The position numbers and the translations under genes were made by a program. A stretch of 64,000 nt of DNA from Bacillota bacterium (GTDB lineage: Bacteria > Bacillota > Sulfobacillia > Sulfobacillales > Sulfobacillaceae), in contig JAKACZ010000008.1 in assembly GCA_021820965.1 (NCBI GenBank), forward strand, positions 47,880 to 111,879, in the 5' to 3' direction. Shown here one piece after another: positions 16,774-26,161 of the stretch. The notes beneath the pieces were generated by a model. That model saw only the letters and a list, made by a program, of their open reading frames with translations. It was not told where the DNA came from and ran no database searches. Within the stretch, counting starts at the first letter, position 1. Every line of letters starts with the position of its first letter.

Positions 16774-17916
16774 TCATGAAGTGGGTGATTCGCAGCTTTC
16801 CTGTACCCGCGCGGGGCTGAAATTCGCATCCACCTCGGCCGTATGGTTTTGGACCAGAGGTGTGAGAAACCTCCTATTGTGCAGCACACTGGGGTGATCA
16901 GGGACAAACTGTGCGGCCAACTCGTTATGGGTATAGGCCAAGCGGTATTCGCCCAACTGCGAGTAACACACACAAAGCTGCAAGTGTGGAAGCCAAGTCC
17001 AGCACGCATGGTTCAACATCCCCATGAAACTCTTCGGCATTTCGAGTTGTGCAGCGATTTTGTACCAGGCAAGCGCCTTTTGGGGATCTCCTTGGTGCAA
17101 GTAGATGTAGCCCATTCGGCAGCACAGGTCCGCCCGCGGAGCATCATACCGAAATGACTTCACAATATACCGGCGCGCCTGTTCCACGTCCCCAAGCTCG
17201 CAGAAGCAATCAGCCAATCTTGCACACGCAGAAATGTTGTCTTCCACCCAGCCGCGATTGGTTGCGAGAAATTTCACATAATACTGGATGGCACGACGGT
17301 ATTTCCCATGATCACAAAGTTCGTTGGCGTAATAGAACAAATCCCTGGGTGAAAACTCTTCGCCCCGTGCATTGCGCTTTTCATAGATCTTGATGTTGCG
17401 GTCGGGGTCATGACGCAGGTTGGCGTGAGTAACGGCGATATCACTATGAAAGATGTTCCCCACCACCTCCAAATACTCGTGGACAACCCCGTGCCACCGA
17501 AAGTGGTTTTGCCGCCTCACCAGCCGATTGCGGCGGAGACTGGTAGTCACATTGCCAGTTTCATCGAAAGCCAGGTTGTAGTGCATGGTCACGGAATCAA
17601 CAGATGGCGCGAGGGTTTCTTTCAACAGACGCAGCTTGGCCCGGTCCTGGTCAAGCAGAATATCATCAGCATCCAACCAAAGGATGTAGTCCTTGGCTGC
17701 ATGGCTAAAGGCAAAATTGCGGGCAGCCGCAAAGTCGTCGATCCAGTCAAAATCCACGATTTTATCCGTGTAGTGCCGAATTGTCTGTTTGGTGTTGTCC
17801 GTCGAGCCAGTGTCGACGATAACCATCTCTTCAACTAGGTCCCTGACTGAGTCGAGGCATCGGGCAATGGTGTCCGGTGCGTTTTTCACAATCATGCAGA
17901 GACTAATCTCGATCAT
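16774..17916 (-). CDS. GT2-family glycosyltransferase with TPR-like C-terminus
   Basis: A 380-residue protein. Residues 1-110 are a GT-A fold: ISLCMIVKNAPDTIARCLDS, EMVIVDTGSTDNTKQ, and the metal-binding DXD as LWLDADDI. HFRWHGVVHEYLEV at about 140-155 is typical of this SunS-like group. From about 195 onward there are TPR-like helical repeats (DLFYYANELCDHGKYRRAIQYY, ADLCCRMGYIYLHQGDPQKALAWY). No signal or membrane segment. It lies opposite the collagen-like gene and may glycosylate that protein, as glycosyltransferases beside bclA genes do; this is inference. Confidence 0.88.
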   Translation of the reverse strand: MIEISLCMIVKNAPDTIARCLDSVRDLVEEMVIVDTGSTDNTKQTIRHYTDKIVDFDWIDDFAAARNFAFSHAAKDYILWLDADDILLDQDRAKLRLLKETLAPSVDSVTMHYNLAFDETGNVTTSLRRNRLVRRQNHFRWHGVVHEYLEVVGNIFHSDIAVTHANLRHDPDRNIKIYEKRNARGEEFSPRDLFYYANELCDHGKYRRAIQYYVKFLATNRGWVEDNISACARLADCFCELGDVEQARRYIVKSFRYDAPRADLCCRMGYIYLHQGDPQKALAWYKIAAQLEMPKSFMGMLNHACWTWLPHLQLCVCYSQLGEYRLAYTHNELAAQFVPDHPSVLHNRRFLTPLVQNHTAEVDANFSPARVQESCESPTS

Positions 17917-18116
17917 CCCGGCCCCACTCCAATCCCTATGGATCTTTCTTACAGATATTCGATATTTCTGCCAGATGTCACTCTGTCTTTAGAGGACCTG
18001 TTGGCAGTCATATTTCCTCTTGCCAGTTCATACCGCAATTGGCAATTCATGCACCATACGAGAACACCCGCGTATTGTAAACCAGCGACTTTTTTTGGCG
18101 TTGGGGAGGCGTAAGA

Positions 18117-18794
18117 ATGTACTTGAAGGACTACGGACATCACGGCCGTCATAAGACGCACGGTCAGGATTACGGCCACGATCATGATCGTGATCATGAT
18201 CATGATCATGATCACCATGGCCGCGATCATAACCACGACGATGACGACAAGTGCCGATACAAGCACCATCGCAAGTGCTGCAAGCATAAGGAATGTTGCT
18301 GCTGCGTGAAGGTTCATGTCGAAACCAAGGGCGTCACTGGACCTACCGGTGCCACGGGGGCTACAGGGGCCACCGGCGCGACAGGGCCAGGCGGATCGAC
18401 AATCTATCTCGCATCGGACCAGGCTATTTCCAGTGGCGATTTTATGGGTCTCGGTACCTCGCAAGGCGGAGCCAAGGGATACGTGCGAGACACGGTGGTA
18501 ATAGCACACCGTGCCACCATCACAGGCTTCGTGTTTAACATCCGCGACAATAAACTCACAGCAACACAGTCAGTCATAGGCACGATATACAGAAGCATAG
18601 ATGGGGGGGCGACGTTTTTCAGTACCGGAATCGTGGCCACGGTGTCTGGTCCAAATCCTCCGAATTTCTGTGCACACACTTCAGCCAGTTACTCCGTGGA
18701 TCCGTGCGACCTATTGGCGGTTCAGGTGACAACCAGCACCGGCGTCGGCGCCCTGACGGACGGCGCGGCCGCAACTATCATACTGAGTTTCTGA
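18117..18794 (+). CDS. His/Asp- and Cys-rich collagen-like (BclA-type) surface protein
   Basis: A 225-residue protein in four parts: residues 1-47 dominated by His and Asp (GHDHDRDHDHDHDHHGRDHN), a lysine/cysteine cluster at about 48-66 (HRKCCKHKECCCC), a short collagen-like GPTGATGATG tract at about 73-92, and a beta-rich C-terminal domain of about 130 residues ending TDGAAATIILSF. The last two parts match BclA-like exosporium proteins, whose C-terminal domain trimerises. No signal peptide, as expected for spore-surface proteins. GGGGAGGC precedes the ATG. The N-terminal part could bind Zn, Ni or Cu. Role in the spore coat is inferred. Confidence 0.82.
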   Translation: MYLKDYGHHGRHKTHGQDYGHDHDRDHDHDHDHHGRDHNHDDDDKCRYKHHRKCCKHKECCCCVKVHVETKGVTGPTGATGATGATGATGPGGSTIYLASDQAISSGDFMGLGTSQGGAKGYVRDTVVIAHRATITGFVFNIRDNKLTATQSVIGTIYRSIDGGATFFSTGIVATVSGPNPPNFCAHTSASYSVDPCDLLAVQVTTSTGVGALTDGAAATIILSF

Positions 18795-19144
18795 CAAGAT
18801 ACTTCTAGAATATGGAGACATAGTCGTGCTCGGTGACGCGACTATGTTCTCGTCGTACCGCTGATTCGTGGAAAAGTGGCTGTCGACTTTGGGCACCACG
18901 GATTGGCCATCAGGTCGCTGACCAAGTCGGTGATGTCCCATTTGTTAGGTGATCCATTCCCAAATGCAGGTGTCAGGCTATCCAAAAAGATCCACTCCCC
19001 TCGTGGACATGGAAATGGCTGACGAAACGGCATCCTCAATGCTACCCTACTCCTATTCCGCAAGTCTGAGAAGGAATTCCCGTCTTTTTCCGCGAAATGA
19101 TGACAACCAGTGAAGAGTGTCGATCGAGGCAGGGGGAATCTCGG
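18795..19144. other. Intergenic region
   Basis: About 350 bases between the collagen-like gene and yhaO with no recognisable gene. A short imperfect palindrome at about 18825-18855 (TCGTGCTCGGTGACGCGACTATGTTCTCGT) is too loose to call a terminator. Confidence 0.4.
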
Positions 19145-20404
19145 GTGTTCAAGTTTATTCATTGCGCTGACTTACATATTGATAGCCCGCTGTGGGGGCT
19201 CTCGGAAAAGACGGACGCTCCGGTCGAAGAGCTTCGCTTAGCCACCCGCCGCGCATTTGACAATCTGGTCGAAACTGCTCTCTCCGAAAAGGTTGACTTT
19301 GTGGTCATCGCTGGCGACGTCTTTGACGGAGACTGGCCCGATTACTCGACCGGCCTTTTTTTGAACGCCCGTCTGGCAGCCCTGGGCCAAGCTGGAATCC
19401 GGGTAGCCATGGTCAGCGGCAACCATGACGCCGAAAGCCAGATTTCCCGCCGCCTGACGCTTCCTCCCAATGCCAAGCTCTTGTCGACGGCGCGTCCCGA
19501 GACCATGGTCTGGGATGATCTGGGGGTCGCCATCCACGGACAGGGGTTTCCCGAGCGCGACGTCCGAGACAACCTCGTGCCCGCATATCCGCATCCCCGG
19601 CCCGGCTATTTCAATATCGGACTGCTTCATTGTTCGGTAGACGGTCTGAGCGGCCATGAGACCTACGCGCCGTGTAAACTGGACGACTTAATCAACAAGG
19701 GATATGACTACTGGGCGCTGGGCCACATTCACAAGCATCAGGTTCTTCATACCCGTCCCTATGTGGTCTATTCCGGGAATCTTCAGGGGCGCCATATCCG
19801 CGAGACGGGCGCTAAAGGCGCGGTGCTGGTAACCGTCGACGACCATAACGCGGCCGTTCAATTCCGCGAGCTTGATGTCATCCGTTGGGAATTGGCAATG
19901 GTCGATTTGTCGGAGGTGGACAAGCCCAGGGATTTTGCCGATCGGGTGGCCGCGGCCATTGAATCGGTTGCTGTCAAGCACCCGCACATGCCCATGATGG
20001 TGCGTATAGAGCTTGTGGGAGCCACAGCCCTCCATGGGGAACTCATGGCCGATCCTGAGAGCTGGCGCAGCGAGGCGGAGAATATCGCGGGAACACGCGC
20101 GCCGGGGCGGCTATGGGTAGAAGACGTGAAGTTCCGGACGACTTCTCCTCCCCGGCCCCGGACCCCGCTCCAAGAAGATGCGCTAACCGAGTTGTTTGGG
20201 ACGATTGAGCGGGTGTCGGCCGATCAGGAATTCCTCGACACATTCCTGGCCGACGTCAAACGATATCAGGGGCAGATCGGATCCGACGCCGTACACCAAC
20301 GCGAGGCAGTTCGCCTGAATAACGTCGGCGATGTGAAAGCCTTGCTGCCCGACGCCCAGGCCCTGCTCTACCACATCATCCACCAAGGGGGCAGCCCCCG
20401 ATGA
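19145..20404 (+). CDS. yhaO: DNA repair exonuclease YhaO (SbcD-like metallophosphoesterase)
   Basis: A 419-residue nuclease. It carries the five calcineurin-like motifs: IHCADLHIDSP (D.H), VIAGDVFDGDW (GD..D), MVSGNHDAES (GNHD), IGLLHCSVDG, and ALGHIHKHQV (GH.H), which hold two Mn ions. The C-terminal half is the capping/partner-binding part. The GTG at 19145 behind AGGGGGAA is preferred to an upstream ATG because the conserved fold begins FKFIHCADLH. It overlaps yhaN by four bases, so the two form a nuclease-ATPase pair like B. subtilis YhaO-YhaN, probably acting on DNA ends. Confidence 0.92.
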   Translation: MFKFIHCADLHIDSPLWGLSEKTDAPVEELRLATRRAFDNLVETALSEKVDFVVIAGDVFDGDWPDYSTGLFLNARLAALGQAGIRVAMVSGNHDAESQISRRLTLPPNAKLLSTARPETMVWDDLGVAIHGQGFPERDVRDNLVPAYPHPRPGYFNIGLLHCSVDGLSGHETYAPCKLDDLINKGYDYWALGHIHKHQVLHTRPYVVYSGNLQGRHIRETGAKGAVLVTVDDHNAAVQFRELDVIRWELAMVDLSEVDKPRDFADRVAAAIESVAVKHPHMPMMVRIELVGATALHGELMADPESWRSEAENIAGTRAPGRLWVEDVKFRTTSPPRPRTPLQEDALTELFGTIERVSADQEFLDTFLADVKRYQGQIGSDAVHQREAVRLNNVGDVKALLPDAQALLYHIIHQGGSPR

Positions 20405-23400
20405 GAATTAACCGCCTGAAAATGGCCGGTGTGAGGCACGATCTGACGATAGATCTCGACTTGACCGGTGACGGCGGAGGCATTTACATCATTCGCGGGC
20501 CGAACGAGGCAGGGAAGAGCACTCTCCTGAACGTGCTGGTGGATGTTCTGTACGGTGGCGTCATTCATGATGGGATGGCCGGAGCCTATGACACCCAGAC
20601 CGTGTTGGAGGCTTGGCTCAGCCATCGCCAGGAACCCGCTTTACATATCACCCGCAAGAGACGACGCAAAAGTATGATACTGTACGACACGCGGCTCGAT
20701 GACGACGCTATCGTGGGGCGCTATCTGGGCGGCTACGACCGGGAGCGATTTACGCTGCTCTTCGGATTCGACCACGATCGGCTCAGAACCGGAGGACAAG
20801 GTCTCATGCAATCCGGTGGGCACGCCGGCGTATCCTTGTTTGAAGCCGGGGGTGGTATTCAGCATCTTCACACCCTGCTGAAAGGTCTGGATGAGCGGTC
20901 GTCCAAAATTCTCGAGCCATCGTTTCGGAAAAACGCGTCGGCAACTCTGAATAAGTCCTTGAAACAATATCACGAGGCCCGAAAAGCGCTTCGTGAAGCC
21001 AGTCTTAAACCGGAGACCTGGCATTCCGGGCGGCTGAAGATTGAACAGATGGAACAACATCGAAGAAAATTGGAATCCGCGCTTGAGCAAAAGCAAACAG
21101 AACGGGCCAGCATCGCCCGGGCAGCGCGGGTCCGGGGCCATTTGAACGCGTTACATGCAACCCAGCGCGCCTTGAAGGACATGGAATCGGTTTACCGGTT
21201 GTCCCCGGAGAGCATTGAGCACATTGCCGCATTGGTCAAGCGCAAGATCGAACTCGCCAAAGCCATTCAAGAGGAGGAACAACGCGTCGACCGCATTCGA
21301 CGACAGAAAGAGGCGGTGCCTCAGGACCCTCTGGTGCTTCCTCTCGTCGACGACATTATGGCGTTAAGCGAACGCGTCAGTCAGTACGAAGAGGAGAAAA
21401 AGCGGCGTCCCCAGGTGACGGGAGAGATCGGCGGGCTGCGCCAGCACGCGCAGAATTTAGCGCACGAGATTCATCCCGGGCTAACCCTGCAGGAAGTCCA
21501 AACGCTCTCCCTGCCGATGGCCGTTAAGAGCCATGTCAAAGAGTTGGCGAACAATCTTCGGAGCGCGCAGGATGAACACACGCGTGCGCACACCCGGCAC
21601 GAGGAGGCGCTGAACGATCGCGCCACACATCTTCAAGAACTGAAAGGGCTGGGAGAACGGCCTGACGTTTCCGGTCTCAAGCGGCTAATTGACGATATTC
21701 ATCAAGAGGGCCGTCTCGAGGCAACGCTGTCTGACCTTCAGTCCCAGGCAGTGGAACGGCGACGGGAACTTGAAGCGTCTTTGCGCCGTCAGCCATACTG
21801 GACCGGCGACCTCGACGCCTTCGCCACCCTGCCTGTTCCTTCACTTGACGATGTCGCGCGGTTTTCTGATGAAATCTCCGCCATTCATGAGAGGCTCCGC
21901 GAGATTGACCGGGACGCGGCGGCAACCGCCGACGCACGGGAAAAAGCTAACCAACAATTGGAGCGAGTATCCCTGAACGATCCGGCGCCGTTAGAATCCG
22001 AGCTAGAGGCGGCGCGAACACGGCGGGACTGGGGATGGGTTTTAGTCAAACGCGTTTGGCTTGAGGGTGAAACTGACTCCGACGAGGTGACGGCGTATGT
22101 TAACGGCCTCACGCTCCCCGAAACCTATGAAGAGGCAGCGCGAACGGCGGATCAGATGGTTGACCGTATGCGCCGAGAAGCGGACAAGACAGCGGAACGA
22201 GCCCAGATCACGGCGGAAAACGCAAGGCTTGACCGCCGGATGGTGACGCTCGAGCGCGAACAGGAAATCTGGCAAAGAAAGCTTGACGAATACCACGCTC
22301 GCTGGAACACCACGTGGGATGTGGCCGGCATCGCGCCTGGGGACCCAAAGGATATGGAGCGTTTTCTCACCACGGTGCGCCAGCCCATCCTCGACGGGTT
22401 AAAGCAGCTCAATCACCTGCAGCACGAGTGCTCCCGCTTGGCCGAAAAGCGCGACGGATATCAGCGATCACTGGCGGACATGGGGCGCATGCTGAACGCC
22501 GGGTGGCCCCAAGACGCGGAGTTTTCCACCCTGAAGACATTGGCAGAGACCTGCCTGGCCGAGGCGGCGGAGGCTGCTGAACGCCAGCAGACCATTCTAG
22601 CCGGCGTCAAGGAGATTGACCGAAGGATACAGGCCGAAAAGTCCGCACTGGATCGGTCCGCCGCCGAAATCGGCCGCATCGAAGCCGAGTGGCAAAGCCT
22701 TAAGGCGGATTATCCCTCGCTCCCCGTTCGCCTTCAGGACACGGCACCATATCTAGACGCGGCAGACCAGCTTATCGAGCGCATGAACGAGGTGAGTCGG
22801 CGAGAAGCCGCTCTGGCACAGTCTGAGAGGGTGATTGAGGAATTTGAGGACAAAGTGCGAACTCTGGCATCGCGGCTGGCATATACCGCGGTCGATATAA
22901 CCGATGTCGCGCCTTCTTGGGTTCGCGGTGTTAGAGAGCGGCTACGCCAGGCCATGCAGGCCGACCAACAGATTCGGCAGCTGTCACAGTGGGCCGATGA
23001 GTCTCGGGTAAAGCTCGACAGTATGCGTGCCGACCTCGATGCCCTTAAGTCCGACACTTTCGAGCTATACCGCAAATATGAGTGCCCCGATGATGATGCG
23101 TTGCTTGACCTCGCGGAAAAGTCCCGCACACGGCGGGCATTAGAGCAGCAGTACGCGGAGCAGGAAGCTCTGGTGAAAGATGTGGGAGACGGCCTGTCCC
23201 TCGAAGAACTTCAGGGCGAAATGGACCAGTGGCGCCGCGACATCGGTCTTGATGCGCTGGATCGACGACGGCAGATACTGGACGAGGAAATCAATGCCCT
23301 GGAAGAAGAGCATCAGAAAGCCATTGAAGAACTGGCCGGCGAGCGGGCGCAGTTTCGCCGGTGGGACGGGAGTGACACCACGGCCGCAATAGATGCCGGG

Positions 23401-23955
23401 GAGGCGGAGGCGCACTGGACCGACGTGGAGCGGGCATGGAACGAATATCTTCGAGTCGAGCTGGCGCGGCGGATTTTAGCTCGCGCGATTGAGGAATTCC
23501 GTGATAAAAATCAATCGACCGTGCTCGACCGGGCAACTGCGATATTTCGCCGGTTGACCTTAGATCGGTATCGGCGGATTGACGTGGGGTACGAGGGAAC
23601 TGAGGCTTATCTGGAACTGGTCATGAACGATCGGGAGCGGCGCCGGGTCGATCAATTGAGCGACGGAACCTTAGACCAGCTGTTTTTGTCACTGCGTCTA
23701 GCATTTATCGCGCTACAGCATGAGAAGTCAGACCCCCTGCCCCTTATCATGGATGACATCATGGTCCACTTTGATGATCAGCGAACCGAGGCGACGTTCG
23801 AGGTATTGGCTGACATGGCCCGTCACACGCAAATTCTCTATTTCACGCATCATGATGCGGTAGCCGACATCGCCTCGCGAGCTGCGCACCAAATGGTGTC
23901 ACTGCACGACATGGGCGACGTGGTGAGGGCTGTGGATGGCGGGTTCAATTTCTGA
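20401..23955 (+). CDS. yhaN: YhaN/SbcC-like AAA ATPase with long coiled coil
   Basis: An 1184-residue SMC/Rad50-type protein. Walker A IIRGPNEAGKSTLLN is at residues 31-44; residues about 180-1000 are rich in Glu, Arg, Gln and Leu with heptad character (coiled coil); the C-terminal lobe has the signature LSDGTLDQLFLSLRLAF and Walker B LPLIMDDIMVHFDDQR. EAGKST in place of the standard loop is typical of YhaN. The ATGA overlap with yhaO shows translational coupling. Expected to tether DNA ends and drive the YhaO nuclease. Next to an IscB element, a toxin-antitoxin pair and Wadjet, it is part of a defence/repair cluster. Confidence 0.9.
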   Translation: MRINRLKMAGVRHDLTIDLDLTGDGGGIYIIRGPNEAGKSTLLNVLVDVLYGGVIHDGMAGAYDTQTVLEAWLSHRQEPALHITRKRRRKSMILYDTRLDDDAIVGRYLGGYDRERFTLLFGFDHDRLRTGGQGLMQSGGHAGVSLFEAGGGIQHLHTLLKGLDERSSKILEPSFRKNASATLNKSLKQYHEARKALREASLKPETWHSGRLKIEQMEQHRRKLESALEQKQTERASIARAARVRGHLNALHATQRALKDMESVYRLSPESIEHIAALVKRKIELAKAIQEEEQRVDRIRRQKEAVPQDPLVLPLVDDIMALSERVSQYEEEKKRRPQVTGEIGGLRQHAQNLAHEIHPGLTLQEVQTLSLPMAVKSHVKELANNLRSAQDEHTRAHTRHEEALNDRATHLQELKGLGERPDVSGLKRLIDDIHQEGRLEATLSDLQSQAVERRRELEASLRRQPYWTGDLDAFATLPVPSLDDVARFSDEISAIHERLREIDRDAAATADAREKANQQLERVSLNDPAPLESELEAARTRRDWGWVLVKRVWLEGETDSDEVTAYVNGLTLPETYEEAARTADQMVDRMRREADKTAERAQITAENARLDRRMVTLEREQEIWQRKLDEYHARWNTTWDVAGIAPGDPKDMERFLTTVRQPILDGLKQLNHLQHECSRLAEKRDGYQRSLADMGRMLNAGWPQDAEFSTLKTLAETCLAEAAEAAERQQTILAGVKEIDRRIQAEKSALDRSAAEIGRIEAEWQSLKADYPSLPVRLQDTAPYLDAADQLIERMNEVSRREAALAQSERVIEEFEDKVRTLASRLAYTAVDITDVAPSWVRGVRERLRQAMQADQQIRQLSQWADESRVKLDSMRADLDALKSDTFELYRKYECPDDDALLDLAEKSRTRRALEQQYAEQEALVKDVGDGLSLEELQGEMDQWRRDIGLDALDRRRQILDEEINALEEEHQKAIEELAGERAQFRRWDGSDTTAAIDAGEAEAHWTDVERAWNEYLRVELARRILARAIEEFRDKNQSTVLDRATAIFRRLTLDRYRRIDVGYEGTEAYLELVMNDRERRRVDQLSDGTLDQLFLSLRLAFIALQHEKSDPLPLIMDDIMVHFDDQRTEATFEVLADMARHTQILYFTHHDAVADIASRAAHQMVSLHDMGDVVRAVDGGFNF

Positions 23956-24176
23956 GGCCGCAGAACAAGCACGAGAACAGTAATCTGCTCTCTCGAAATA
24001 GAGACTCGTTACCATCACGCCGCGCACCCTCCAATGCGGGGTCGCCCCCATTGCAAGACATCTTCCACAGTGCTGACGCACGAGCCGTAAAGCAGGCATA
24101 TAGTACGCGGGAGGTCCCAATAACTGGTAGATTGCATAATTTTTCAAATGGTCGATGGCGTGGCAATGCCGTATTG

Positions 24177-24206
24177 CGGAGGGGTCGTAAAAACGGCCTC
24201 CTCCAT
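24177..24206. terminator. Possible hairpin between yhaN and the IS1634 transposase
   Basis: GGAGGGGTCG-TAAAA-ACGGCCTCCTCC forms an imperfect stem between two convergent genes. It may stop transcription from one or both sides or be part of the insertion-sequence end. No strong T run follows on either strand. Confidence 0.35.
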
Positions 24207-24215
24207 TCCAAGAGC

Positions 24216-25526
24216 TTACATGACGGCTGTCAAGGTGGCATGCAATGGAGGTTCGAGGGCAATATGCCGTGACCCATCGGGATCCCTGACAATTTGGAGC
24301 GATTCGAGGTGACGCACGATCTCATGGCCGGTGGGATGCGTGAGCATGCCACGGGAAGGTGACGGAATGGGAAGTCCCGAACGTCGCAAGCGACGTTCCA
24401 CCAGACTATAGAGCAGGCACGCCAGCAGAATGACATACCCTAAAGCTTCAAGGCGTTCCACTTTTTTGAGAAACCAGCCATCCCCCACCAACAAGGGACC
24501 CTTCACGAAGTGAAAGTGGCGTTCGACACTCGTTTGGGATTTATATTCACGCAGTAATGCTAGGGAGGACAAGCGCTCCTCGGCAATGGTCGTAATTAGG
24601 ACGAACGTTCTTCGTCGTTCGAGTTCCTTTTGTCTTCGGTCTTGGCGGACTGCGCCCACCACGATGTCTACTACCCAGACCACGGTCGTATCCCCTGGCT
24701 GCGGGACTTTCCGGGGACGCCCCCGTCGAGTATGTTGGATTTCCGATCGAACCGTAGCCGTTGCGAAACACCAAGCGCTCTGCCATCCCCTTTGCCACCG
24801 CGACCACGCTGTAGTCGCATCCTTTTCACAGGAAAATCGTTCCTGTCCCAAGGCTTTAGCGGATTCTTCCATTGCCGTCCGAGACTGACTGATCTCCCGA
24901 TCGAGCGTGTGGGTGCGACGTCGATCTAAGGCGTTGGATCGATAGACTACCAACCGGTATTGTTGTTCCTCGATCGTTGCTTGGTGTTCGGAGGCCCAAT
25001 ACTGCGCCGCGTCGCGGCGCTGACCAAAGGTCGGCAATTTGGTCCAGGTGTCCTCCGCCCACGCCTGTTCCTTGACCCGGGTGACCACGCCGAAGTTTTC
25101 GGGACACCGGGAAACAAACGCGATCTTTTGCGCGGCCAACCAGGCCAGGTTCGGACCTGTCACCAGCGCCGCGTCCGCCACATAGATCAATTGAGCCAAC
25201 TGGTCAGGAGCCATCGCCTCGACCAAGCGGTCGAGCCTCTCCCCGTTCAGCGTCTTGTCGGAACGCTGTCCCGACTCCACGGATCCAAACAACGGAACCC
25301 CTTCCCGATTGACAAACAAGGTGAGCCGCAGTGGCTTTAAGTCAGGGCGATGATCTTTCGAGTGGCCATGGGCTGGGTGCACAGAGGCCTTCTCACCCCC
25401 AGGGTACTCCCCGGCGAGAGAACAGGACGTGCTATGCCAATGGCTACTGTCCAACGTGATGCCCTCGCGAACATCTGCCTGAGCGGCAATGGCACTAAAG
25501 ACGCGCGCGGGTTGCGCCCGCTCCAA
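24216..25526 (-). mobile_element. IS1634-type transposase, N-terminally truncated and fused to iscB
   Basis: 436 residues of a DDE transposase whose family usually has about 550. GITLDSSHWHSTSCSLAG (first Asp), HGHSKDHRPDLKPLRLTLFVN, LIYVADAALVTGPNLAW (second Asp), SFLSRCPENF-like FVSRCPENFG, and SQTSVERHFHFVKGPLLV (Glu) are typical IS1634 motifs. The first residues run in another frame across the end of iscB, so the true junction is near 25510. The N-terminal portion of the transposase is absent; the copy is probably inactive. A second, differently broken copy of this family is at 41.3-42.8 kb. Confidence 0.8.
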
Positions 25527-26161
25527 TGTTCAATTTCCAGCGGCACGCCGGTGGCTCCGCAGTAGACACAGGCACGGCCCCACTGTTCCAAGAGGTACTC
25601 CCGCACTTCGTAACCCAGCAATGTCCCCTGCTGGTACTCGACGCCCGTAATCTCCGGGTTCTGCAGCTTTTGCGTGTCGAACTTGACGTGTTCGACACTC
25701 AGATCGGTCATGGGCGCGAGTTTCCGGATTTTCGCTAAGGCATGCAGGGTCTGATCGACCCGGGCTTCCAAGCTCGGCGGCAGCCACCCTCCTTTCCGCT
25801 TCCGGTTCTGAAAGCGGGGTTTGCGATAGCCGGTCTTGCGAGACCGGCGCCCTCGCCGCAACGCCCGGCGGGCATCGAGCCGGGTTTTAATCCCCACTTT
25901 ATGCGTAATCTCCCCCAAGAAAATGGCCTTGGGGCCATGAGCTCCATCGAGTACGATGGCAATCCCGGTTGTCTTGCTCCCGGGATCGAACTTGGCTCGT
26001 AGCGGCTGGAATCGCGATGCGTCGACCGTCCGATCCTTTAAGCGAATCGTGGACGGCGCCATCTTGTGTATGACGGCCCGGCCCCGTTCGAGCAATTGCC
26101 GCGCCCGCTTTTCAGAACACGGCATCAAGGGTTTCTTGTATTGGTCTAAGACGAACACCAT
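25337..26161 (-). pseudogene. iscB: iscB RNA-guided nuclease gene, truncated inside HNH
   Basis: The frame opens with the PLMP domain (KKPLMPCSEKRARQLLERGRA, residues 9-29), then RuvC-I KFDPGSKTTGIAIV (Asp59), an Arg-rich bridge helix at 92-122 (LDARRALRRGRRSRKTGYRK), RuvC-II LSVEHVKFD (Glu157), and the start of HNH CVYCGATGVPLEIEHW (Cys198, Cys201, His212). After about residue 217 (near 25510) the sequence becomes that of the IS1634 transposase, so the rest of HNH, RuvC-III and the target-adjacent-motif domain are gone. IscB is the ancestor-like relative of Cas9 and works with an upstream-encoded omega-RNA. This copy cannot be a complete nuclease. AAGAAGGA precedes the ATG. Confidence 0.85.

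Noticed and set aside
18180..18216. GATCAT repeat as a non-coding regulatory repeat
   Set aside because: It is in frame and encodes the His/Asp block of the collagen-like protein.
17949..18509. Membrane protein on the minus strand opposite the collagen-like gene
   Set aside because: Its hydrophobic Met/Ile/Val run is the antisense reading of the His/Asp repeat; the plus-strand frame has the motifs and ribosome site.
24216..25526. Intact IS1634 transposase
   Set aside because: About 100 N-terminal residues are missing and the frame enters the iscB sequence upstream.
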